Source: Rhynochetos jubatus
Lineage: Eukaryota > Chordata > Aves > Eurypygiformes > Rhynochetidae
Direction of reading: 5' to 3'
Length of the DNA: 64,000 nucleotides
Assembly: GCA_027574665.1 (NCBI GenBank)
Contig: CM050652.1
Coordinates: 1,964,589-2,028,588 of the forward strand
Shown here: one piece after another, positions 63,601 through 64,000 of the stretch
How positions within the stretch are numbered: position 1 is the first letter of the stretch
Layout: every line of letters begins with the position of its first letter
Notes under the pieces: generated by a model
Told to the model about the DNA's origin: nothing
Seen by the model: the letters and a program-made list of their open reading frames with translations, nothing else
Databases searched by the model: none
Program-made: the position numbers and the translations under genes

Positions 63601-63621
63601 AATGCCGGTTCCTGCCATCCC
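1947..63621 (-). CDS. COL7A1-like: Type VII-like fibrillar-anchoring collagen alpha chain, partial, spliced (about 49 exons in window)
   Basis: Seen: a series of minus-strand exons, each flanked by AG acceptor and GT donor, nearly all phase 0 and reading Gly-X-Y. They form helix segment 1 (63,621-48,452), a non-collagenous hinge (48,275-37,572), helix segment 2 (37,003-6,639), and NC2 exons (5,271-1,947). Known: type VII collagen is a secreted homotrimer. It dimerises antiparallel through NC2 and forms anchoring fibrils under epithelial basement membranes. It has a hinge in mid-helix and a Kunitz domain at its C terminus. The hinge core ([10 protein letters not shown]) and the NC2 start ([12 protein letters not shown]) match my recollection of human type VII (DRLLETAGIK; EDDIRGFVRQEM). 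Inference: this is an avian COL7A1 or a paralogue; long introns, an expanded hinge and a shorter second helix favour a paralogue. The NC1 (von Willebrand A and fibronectin III) and Kunitz exons are outside the window. A COL28A1 identity was considered but does not explain the hinge. Confidence 0.8.
2262..3793 (+). mobile_element. CR1 LINE with most of the reverse transcriptase domain
   Basis: A + strand reading frame from about 2,280 to 3,395 shows CR1 RT motifs: [35 protein letters not shown] and FTDDSKLCG (the usual FADD is FTDD). The frame breaks near 3,355, after which the 3' region continues to ATTCTATGATTCTA at about 3,793. It is 5' truncated and inactive. It lies in the intron between the two NC2 exons, opposite to gene orientation. 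Confidence 0.93.
3794..5222. other. Intron remainder, nothing recognised
   Basis: After the CR1 copy, no exon with a plausible frame, repeat or RNA gene was seen up to the NC2 exon. Confidence 0.5.
5223..5271 (-). CDS. NC2 exon 48 (49 bp)
   Basis: Acceptor CATGGCACAG, donor GTAAGT. Reads [16 protein letters not shown] plus the first base of a Gly codon, so it ends in phase 1, the first phase change in the gene. It aligns by eye with the start of human type VII NC2 (EDDIRGFVRQEMSQHC), where cysteines form disulfides between antiparallel molecules. Only one Cys is present here. Confidence 0.8.
5272..6221. other. Intron between NC2 exon and alternative exon
   Basis: No AATAAA or ATTAAA on the minus strand and no repeat recognised. 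A short GTACAG...GTAGAA pair near 5,313-5,345 has no matching frame. Confidence 0.5.
6222..6371 (-). CDS. Possible alternative terminal exon (49 codons plus stop)
   Basis: After a strong acceptor (TTTCCCCTCTCCCATTCTGCCCAG), phase 0 reading begins [14 protein letters not shown], contains [14 protein letters not shown], and ends LMLWVYKI with TGA at 6,222-6,224. Hydrophobic residues are spaced as in a coiled coil, and there is one Cys. No convincing donor precedes the stop. Splicing onto the previous exon would replace NC2 and any Kunitz domain with a short helical tail. No AATAAA was found on the minus strand within the next several hundred bases. It could instead be a non-coding or decoy exon. 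Confidence 0.5.
   Translation of the reverse strand, partial: DVSNLADRISANAPRLIKYKEQEREMCAIFKAIEELALLQKLMLWVYKI
6639..6692 (-). CDS. Collagen exon 47 (54 bp), end of triple helix
   Basis: Reads [18 protein letters not shown]. Acceptor TTAACAG, donor GTGAGT. Joined to the exon at 5,223-5,271 it gives GDPGLS then EEEVKEVV. That matches the helix-to-NC2 boundary of type VII collagen. Confidence 0.92.
7577..7654 (-). CDS. Collagen exon 46 (78 bp) with interruption
   Basis: Acceptor CTCCTCTTCCTTTCTAG (very strong) and donor GTCAGT enclose 26 codons. They start GPRGRRGRP, pass a non-Gly segment QLCPR, then resume [12 protein letters not shown]. The segment carries a cysteine and lies near the end of the helix. 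There is a small chance it is skipped or decayed. Confidence 0.72.
7655..10982. other. Intron between exons 45 and 46
   Basis: Contains a CR1 copy at about 8,550-8,946 and a small CA/TG-rich stretch near 9,655-9,706. No further exon recognised. Confidence 0.5.
8550..8946 (-). mobile_element. CR1 LINE 3' fragment
   Basis: Reads on the minus strand: ATCATAGAATCATGG at its 3' end, then the usual TTGGAAGGGACCTTAAAG and CACTAGACCAGGTTGCTCC motifs (written on +). Severely 5' truncated. Confidence 0.92.
10983..11099 (-). CDS. Collagen exon 45 (117 bp)
   Basis: Thirty-nine codons without interruption. Starts [13 protein letters not shown], contains QTGWPGK (a tryptophan in an X position, rare in triple helices), and ends PQGEAGPQ. 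Acceptor TTCTCAG, donor GTGAGC. Confidence 0.93.
11403..12267 (+). mobile_element. CR1 LINE 3' fragment
   Basis: Begins inside the RT domain ([19 protein letters not shown]) with several frameshifts, passes the thumb region, and ends ACCATTCTATGACC. It is about 300 bases downstream on + of exon 45 at 11,099. Confidence 0.92.
12268..13395. other. Intron remainder between exons 44 and 45
   Basis: No exon or repeat recognised. [13 protein letters not shown]-like reading near 13,055-13,095 lacks in-phase splice sites. Confidence 0.45.
13396..13458 (-). CDS. Collagen exon 44 (63 bp)
   Basis: Starts [13 protein letters not shown] and ends PGEKGEK. Acceptor CCCTCCAG, donor GTTAGT. Confidence 0.92.
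13908..13970 (-). CDS. Collagen exon 43 (63 bp), helical cysteine
   Basis: Starts [13 protein letters not shown] and ends GSDGPCGPK. Acceptor ATCCACAG, donor GTGAAT. A cysteine sits in the Y position within an unbroken helix. Human type VII also has a helical cysteine in its C-terminal part. Confidence 0.92.
14736..14789 (-). CDS. Collagen exon 42 (54 bp)
   Basis: Reads [18 protein letters not shown]. Acceptor TCCTCAG, donor GTGAGC. Confidence 0.92.
14981..15130 (-). mobile_element. Old CR1 LINE 3' fragment
   Basis: Diverged minus-strand CR1 end: TCACAGACTCACGGGGTGTTTC..., a GTCTAACTC motif and CCATGTCCAGACAGC. It ends about 20 bases from the donor of exon 41. Confidence 0.75.
15150..15203 (-). 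CDS. Collagen exon 41 (54 bp)
   Basis: Reads [18 protein letters not shown]. Acceptor GATGCAG, donor GTAGGA. An old CR1 fragment lies about 20 bases beyond the donor. Confidence 0.92.
15204..16386. other. Intron between exons 40 and 41
   Basis: No feature recognised. Confidence 0.45.
16387..16467 (-). CDS. Collagen exon 40 (81 bp)
   Basis: Starts [13 protein letters not shown] and ends GLQGQKGNP, in perfect register. Acceptor CTGGCAG, donor GTGAGT. Confidence 0.93.
20455..21180 (+). mobile_element. Ancient CR1-type LINE ORF2 fragment
   Basis: Heavily mutated + strand remnant. Pieces resemble the CR1-clade endonuclease ([21 protein letters not shown] in place of a YRPPNQ-type motif). They are followed by an RT-like stretch (FVKNKSCQD, in place of [10 protein letters not shown]). 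Much older than the other CR1 copies; the family call is by eye. Confidence 0.6.
22331..22356. repeat. C26 homopolymer
   Basis: Twenty-six consecutive C on +, so the gene's pre-mRNA carries G26. It lies 489 bases past exon 39 in the large intron. Confidence 0.95.
22845..22880 (-). CDS. Collagen exon 39 (36 bp)
   Basis: Reads [12 protein letters not shown]. Acceptor CCTTGCAG, donor GTGAGT. It precedes the large 6.4-kb intron. Confidence 0.9.
23376..23564 (-). mobile_element. CR1 LINE 3' fragment
   Basis: Typical CR1 end in reverse orientation (ATCATAGAATCACAGAG ... CCCAGTGCCTCACC). It stops about 12 bases before the exon 38 donor boundary. Confidence 0.92.
23577..23648 (-). CDS. Collagen exon 38 (72 bp)
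   Basis: Starts [13 protein letters not shown] and ends GTRGLVGQK. Acceptor TTTTAG, donor GTGAGT. A CR1 copy abuts the donor (about 12 bases away). Confidence 0.93.
23649..25053. other. Intron between exons 37 and 38
   Basis: Contains an AT-rich TAATAA microsatellite-like run near 24,334-24,376 and one cryptic exon-like stretch at 23,749-23,788 that is out of phase. Confidence 0.45.
25054..25125 (-). CDS. Collagen exon 37 (72 bp)
   Basis: Starts [13 protein letters not shown] and ends DGPVGDK. Acceptor CTTTCAG, donor GTACGA. The intron from the preceding exon is about 178 bp. Confidence 0.93.
25304..25360 (-). CDS. Collagen exon 36 (57 bp) with interruption
   Basis: Reads [19 protein letters not shown]. 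Acceptor TCTCTAG, consensus donor GTAAGT. RTTF replaces an expected Gly triplet, so the helix is broken near the exon start. Confidence 0.88.
25513..25918 (+). mobile_element. CR1 LINE 3' fragment
   Basis: From GGGTGAGAGAGTTGGGGTG through CACTAGACC-type motifs to TTGATTCTATGATTCTG. Severely 5' truncated. Confidence 0.93.
27590..27855 (+). mobile_element. Old CR1-like fragment
   Basis: Resembles the CR1 3' region near the GGAAAAACATCTTCACCCTGG-type motif (here at about 27,780-27,800) but lacks a terminal ATTCTATG tail. Low certainty. Confidence 0.45.
28226..28261 (-). CDS. Collagen exon 35 (36 bp)
   Basis: Reads [12 protein letters not shown]. Acceptor TGTTCAG, donor GTAAGG. Confidence 0.92.
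28262..30784. other. Introns flanking exon 34
   Basis: Two introns of about 1.2-1.3 kb around exon 34 (29,415-29,450). No repeat or RNA gene recognised. Confidence 0.45.
29415..29450 (-). CDS. Collagen exon 34 (36 bp)
   Basis: Reads [12 protein letters not shown]. Acceptor TTCTTGCAG, donor GTAAGC. Confidence 0.92.
30785..30829 (-). CDS. Collagen exon 33 (45 bp)
   Basis: Reads [15 protein letters not shown]. Acceptor TCCTAACAG, donor GTGAGT. Confidence 0.92.
30830..32656. other. Intron between exons 32 and 33
   Basis: No feature recognised. A donor-like GTAGGT near 31,545 has no in-frame exon. Confidence 0.45.
32657..32716 (-). CDS. Collagen exon 32 (60 bp)
   Basis: Starts [12 protein letters not shown] and ends GLPGPQ. 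GIG-AAG is a short interruption. Acceptor CCTCAG, donor GTAAGT. Confidence 0.92.
32998..33033 (-). CDS. Collagen exon 31 (36 bp)
   Basis: Reads [12 protein letters not shown]. Acceptor CTTATAG, donor GTCAGT. Confidence 0.9.
33216..33287 (-). CDS. Collagen exon 30 (72 bp)
   Basis: Starts [13 protein letters not shown] and ends GPSGSPGKE. Acceptor TTTTCAAG (unusual AAG), donor GTGACT. A basic KRGR stretch is a possible site for binding acidic partners. Confidence 0.9.
33288..34587. other. Intron between exons 29 and 30
   Basis: Contains an A17 run (33,596-33,612) and a GC-rich stretch (about 33,660-34,200) with a long minus open frame that shows no protein family. Confidence 0.5.
34588..34713 (-). 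CDS. Collagen exon 29 (126 bp)
   Basis: Forty-two codons in unbroken register, the longest helix exon seen. Starts [13 protein letters not shown], includes [10 protein letters not shown], and ends GLPGMPGQK. Acceptor CTCAACAG, donor GTAGGT. Confidence 0.94.
35047..35149 (+). mobile_element. CR1 LINE 3' end, short
   Basis: About 100 bases of CR1 3' end (TGCAGGAGGGTTGGACTAGA, then CCTTCCAACCCAAACCACTC and TTCTATGAT). Confidence 0.9.
35391..35450 (-). CDS. Collagen exon 28 (60 bp)
   Basis: Starts [13 protein letters not shown] and ends AGPPGFK. The GIG-FRG break accounts for the 60 bp length. Acceptor CTTCACAG, donor GTAAGC. Confidence 0.92.
35994..36029 (-). CDS. Collagen exon 27 (36 bp)
   Basis: Reads [12 protein letters not shown]. 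Acceptor TTTCGTAG, donor GTAAAC. Confidence 0.9.
36379..36414 (-). CDS. Collagen exon 26 (36 bp)
   Basis: Reads [12 protein letters not shown]. Acceptor TTTTGCAG, donor GTGAGC. Confidence 0.92.
36959..37003 (-). CDS. Collagen exon 25 (45 bp), start of helix segment 2
   Basis: Reads [15 protein letters not shown] in perfect register. Acceptor GTTTTCCAG, donor GTAACA. First regular Gly-X-Y exon after the hinge. Confidence 0.92.
37457..37493 (-). pseudogene. Possible decayed collagen exon
   Basis: The segment contains a [11 protein letters not shown]-like reading followed by a GTGCAA donor-like site, or GTAGTA 14 bases further on. No acceptor gives phase 0 with that frame, and the alternative frame loses all glycines. 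It probably is a dead helix exon next to the degenerate exons at 37,572 and 37,737. Confidence 0.3.
37572..37616 (-). CDS. Exon 24 (45 bp), degenerate collagen-like or hinge end
   Basis: Reads [15 protein letters not shown] between acceptor TTCTTACAG and donor GTCAGT. Length 45, phase 0 and the terminal GQK match collagen exons of this gene, but Gly spacing is mostly lost. It is best seen as the hinge-to-helix transition. Confidence 0.7.
37737..37772 (-). CDS. Probable exon 23 (36 bp) with shifted reading of an old collagen exon
   Basis: Using acceptor TTCAAG and donor GTACAG gives 36 open bases reading [12 protein letters not shown]. Read one base earlier, from GGC, the same DNA gives [11 protein letters not shown] and then a stop. 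It looks like a former Gly-X-Y exon whose acceptor or 5' end slipped by one base while keeping exon length and phase. Confidence 0.5.
38954..38995 (-). CDS. Probable hinge exon 22 (42 bp)
   Basis: Reads [14 protein letters not shown] after a strong acceptor (TTTCCTTTCCCACAG). The donor GTCAGA is weak and a downstream donor is possible. It resembles the end of the human hinge as I remember it (WDESSGSFLPVPERR). It follows an intron of about 7 kb. Confidence 0.55.
40584..40637. repeat. Tandem duplication, 2 x 27 bp
   Basis: Two copies of a purine-rich 27-mer (AGAAAAATGGAAATGAAAG...) with two differences, inside an A/G-rich stretch at about 40,520-40,690. Confidence 0.85.
42649..42694. repeat. 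(TG)n microsatellite
   Basis: About 46 bases of GT/TG dinucleotides with two TTTG interruptions. Confidence 0.95.
46166..46285 (-). CDS. Hinge exon 21 (120 bp)
   Basis: Forty codons, starting [17 protein letters not shown] and ending VPVSGGLPK. It is acidic and non-collagenous. Acceptor ATGTTGCAG, donor GTGAAA, phase 0 at both ends. I know of no counterpart in the 39-residue human hinge, so it probably represents hinge expansion. Confidence 0.78.
46286..46901. other. Intron between hinge exons 20 and 21
   Basis: No feature recognised. Confidence 0.45.
46902..47036 (-). CDS. Hinge exon 20 (135 bp)
   Basis: Forty-five codons. It starts [20 protein letters not shown], a leucine-rich amphipathic stretch continuing the hinge helix, then a basic SKTSRRK segment, and ends HATMHG. 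Acceptor TGGTTGCAG, donor GTGAGT. An internal CAG|GTAGCT would give a shorter 108-bp form starting at 46,929; the outer donor is stronger. Confidence 0.82.
47037..48239. other. Intron between hinge exons 19 and 20
   Basis: Contains an LTR-like element at 47,811-48,042. The preceding stretch (about 47,510-47,810) has an open + frame of 102 codons (not recognised) and may be retroelement sequence. Confidence 0.5.
47811..48042 (+). mobile_element. LTR of an avian endogenous retrovirus-type element (probable solo or partial)
   Basis: Starts TGTACGTGAGAACG and ends CCCGCACGTAACA, giving TG...CA ends. It has a TATA-like GCTATATATTG, then AATAAA and an R/U5-like segment (GTGTGGAAGTCCATTC) before the end. 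A TGG follows directly, which could be a primer-binding site. No target-site duplication was confirmed, so the left boundary is uncertain. Confidence 0.6.
48240..48275 (-). CDS. Hinge exon 19 (36 bp)
   Basis: Reads [12 protein letters not shown] between acceptor TTTTGTAG and donor GTTAGT. It closely resembles the human type VII hinge start as I recall it (VDRLLETAGIK). This is the main evidence for the family assignment. An amphipathic helix is predicted by eye. Confidence 0.85.
48452..48490 (-). CDS. Collagen exon 18 (39 bp), end of helix segment 1
   Basis: Reads [13 protein letters not shown]. The acceptor is AAG rather than CAG and the donor is GTAAAA. The Gly-X-Y register stops at GKG, so the last residues lead into the hinge encoded by the next exon. 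Confidence 0.85.
48491..49845. other. Intron between exons 17 and 18
   Basis: No repeat or exon recognised. Confidence 0.45.
49846..49899 (-). CDS. Collagen exon 17 (54 bp)
   Basis: Eighteen codons reading [18 protein letters not shown]. Acceptor GCTTACAG, donor GTATGT. Confidence 0.92.
50175..50216 (-). CDS. Exon 16 (42 bp), non-collagenous interruption
   Basis: Reads [14 protein letters not shown] in phase 0 after acceptor TTTTTGCAG, with donor GTAAGA. Eleven non-Gly-X-Y residues precede KGDK. It is a clean interruption of helix segment 1 close to the hinge; the Met is internal, not a start. Confidence 0.8.
50217..51778. other. Intron between exons 15 and 16
   Basis: No feature recognised. 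Confidence 0.45.
51779..51814 (-). CDS. Collagen exon 15 (36 bp)
   Basis: Reads [12 protein letters not shown]. Acceptor TTCATAG, donor GTGAGT. Confidence 0.92.
51940..51975 (-). CDS. Collagen exon 14 (36 bp)
   Basis: Reads [12 protein letters not shown] between acceptor CTCCTAG and donor GTAGGT. The intron to the next exon is only about 125 bp. Confidence 0.9.
52645..52716 (-). CDS. Collagen exon 13 (72 bp)
   Basis: Starts [13 protein letters not shown] and ends DTGQPGKD, in perfect register. Acceptor TTGCAG, donor GTAAGG. Confidence 0.93.
52981..53025 (-). CDS. Collagen exon 12 (45 bp)
   Basis: Reads [15 protein letters not shown]. Acceptor CTCTTTTAG, donor GTAATA. Confidence 0.92.
54850..54930 (-). 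CDS. Collagen exon 11 (81 bp)
   Basis: Twenty-seven codons in perfect register, starting [13 protein letters not shown] and ending GETGLRGKD. Acceptor TTCTTTAG, donor GTAAGT. Confidence 0.93.
56018..56053 (-). CDS. Collagen exon 10 (36 bp)
   Basis: Reads [12 protein letters not shown]. Acceptor CCTGCAG, donor GTGAGT. Confidence 0.92.
56903..56962 (-). CDS. Collagen exon 9 (60 bp)
   Basis: Starts [12 protein letters not shown] and ends KGDPGDR. FG-IPG is a one-residue deletion type of interruption, which explains the 60 bp length. Acceptor TTTTGCAG, donor GTGAGT. Confidence 0.92.
57792..57863 (-). CDS. Collagen exon 8 (72 bp)
   Basis: Twenty-four codons in perfect register, starting [12 protein letters not shown] and ending IQGDKGEK. 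Acceptor TTCACAG, donor GTAATG. Rich in charged KGE/KGD triplets. Confidence 0.93.
58305..58482 (+). mobile_element. Old CR1 LINE 3' fragment
   Basis: Diverged copy with GCTGAGCAACCTGACCTAGC, TGTTTTGAGCAGGAGG and GAGACCTCCAGAAGTGCC, typical of the older CR1 3' end. Confidence 0.8.
58791..58823 (-). CDS. Collagen exon 7 (33 bp)
   Basis: Reads [11 protein letters not shown] after acceptor CCTCAG with consensus donor GTAAGT. It is 33 rather than 36 bases and lacks the initial Gly, so it continues the interruption begun in the preceding exon. Confidence 0.82.
59677..59712 (-). CDS. Collagen exon 6 (36 bp), ends in a helix interruption
   Basis: Reads [12 protein letters not shown] between acceptor TTGTAG and donor GTAACT. 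The last four residues leave the Gly-X-Y register, and the next exon begins with VLG. The junction is therefore a natural helix interruption. Confidence 0.8.
60008..60043 (-). CDS. Collagen exon 5 (36 bp)
   Basis: Reads [12 protein letters not shown]. Acceptor TCTTACAG, consensus donor GTAAGT. Confidence 0.92.
60044..60963. other. Intron between exons 4 and 5
   Basis: No feature recognised. Confidence 0.45.
60964..60999 (-). CDS. Collagen exon 4 (36 bp)
   Basis: Reads [12 protein letters not shown] in perfect register. Strong acceptor TTTTCCAG and donor GTGAGA. Confidence 0.9.
61141..61397. repeat. AT-rich low-complexity block
   Basis: About 250 bases, starting with a poly-A run, dominated by TATA/ATAT steps and short inverted repeats. 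It lies in the intron between exons 3 and 4. Confidence 0.85.
61676..61711 (-). CDS. Probable collagen exon 3 (36 bp), irregular
   Basis: Reads [12 protein letters not shown] after acceptor TTTAG. The donor GTGTGC is weak and the Gly spacing breaks after GPE. Length 36 and phase 0 fit the gene, but this is one of the least certain exons. Confidence 0.55.
61712..63328. other. Intron between exons 2 and 3
   Basis: No exon with in-phase splice sites and no repeat recognised. Confidence 0.45.
63329..63364 (-). CDS. Collagen exon 2 (36 bp)
   Basis: Twelve codons reading [12 protein letters not shown], with a perfect Gly-X-Y register. Acceptor TTTTTTTCAG, donor GTGGGT. Helix segment 1. Confidence 0.9.
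63562..63621 (-). CDS. Collagen exon 1 of window (60 bp)
   Basis: Acceptor TTTGCAG and donor GTGAGT bracket 20 codons in phase 0. They read GMAGTGIPG then [11 protein letters not shown], with one short Gly-spacing irregularity (GTG-IPG). It is the most 5' exon visible; the gene continues upstream beyond the window. Helix segment 1. Confidence 0.88.
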
Positions 63622-63664
63622 CTGCAAAGTAAGGACAGCTTTGCACTCAAGAAATGAAGAGCAT

Positions 63665-63902
63665 GATCACAGAATGATTTGGGTTGGAAGGGACCTTAAA
63701 AATCATCTAGTTCCAACTCCCCTGCCATGGGCAGGGACACCCTCCACTAGACCAGGTTGCTCCCAGCCTCATCCAGCTTGGCCTTGAAGACAGCCAGGGA
63801 TGGGGCATCCACAGCTTCTCTGGGCAACCTGTCCCAGTGCTCCCCACCCTCTCCAGGAAGAATTTCCTCCTTACATCCAACCTAAATCTATCCTTTTTCA
63901 AT
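63665..63902 (-). mobile_element. CR1 LINE 3' fragment
   Basis: Reverse-oriented CR1 3' end (ATCACAGAATGATTTGGG ... ACCAGGTTGCTCCCAGCC ... CCCACCCTCTCCAGG). Confidence 0.92.
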
Positions 63903-64000
63903 GATATGTTCTACCCAGAGCTCTGCTCTTAGCCATCCTGCAAAGCAGGAGGGGAAAAACTTGCTCTGTAACCATTCGGCTCAGACATATTGTGAATATG

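Noticed and set aside
1-64000. Possible CRISPR array, operon or bacterial gene cluster
   Set aside because: No direct repeats with spacers, no dense long ORFs; intron-exon structure and CR1 elements show a bird genome.

Overview
This window is intronic and exonic DNA from a bird genome. The evidence is a set of CR1 LINE copies whose 3' ends carry the avian-type ATTCTATGATTCTATG tail, found on both strands across the window, plus short exons separated by introns of about 0.1-7 kb. No bacterial-style operons, CRISPR arrays or structural RNA genes were seen.

One multi-exon gene on the minus strand explains nearly all the coding signal. Transcription runs from high to low coordinates. About 49 exons can be recognised between 63,621 and 1,947. 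Almost all are in phase 0, most start with a GGN codon straight after an AG acceptor, and lengths are typically 36, 45, 54, 63, 72, 81, 117 or 126 bases. Together they encode an interrupted Gly-X-Y triple helix. Two non-collagenous landmarks point to the type VII collagen family (anchoring-fibril collagen). The first is a hinge in mid-helix with the core [12 protein letters not shown] (48,240-48,275), which continues through 46,166. The second is the helix exit ...GEKGDPGLS followed by [17 protein letters not shown] (6,639-6,692 joined to 5,223-5,271), which resembles the start of the type VII NC2 domain. The gene is incomplete at both ends: the N-terminal NC1 region lies beyond 64,000, and any C-terminal Kunitz domain lies below position 1.

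Layout: 63.6-48.4 kb holds the first helix segment (18 exons). 48.3-37.6 kb holds a long hinge spread over six exons, one on each side of an approximately 7 kb intron. 37.0-6.6 kb holds the second helix segment (23 exons recognised). 6.4-1.9 kb holds NC2 exons and an apparent alternative terminal exon with its own stop codon. The hinge is clearly longer than the 39 residues of the human type VII hinge, the second helix is shorter than in human COL7A1, and the introns are much larger. This suggests either a divergent avian COL7A1 or, in my view more likely, a COL7A1-like paralogue.

Introns carry about eleven CR1 fragments (one with most of the reverse transcriptase domain, 2,262-3,793), a more ancient degraded CR1-type LINE (about 20,455-21,180), one endogenous-retrovirus-type LTR (about 47,811-48,042), and simple repeats including C26, (TG)n and an AT-rich block. 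All protein comparisons were made by eye and from memory; no database was searched.
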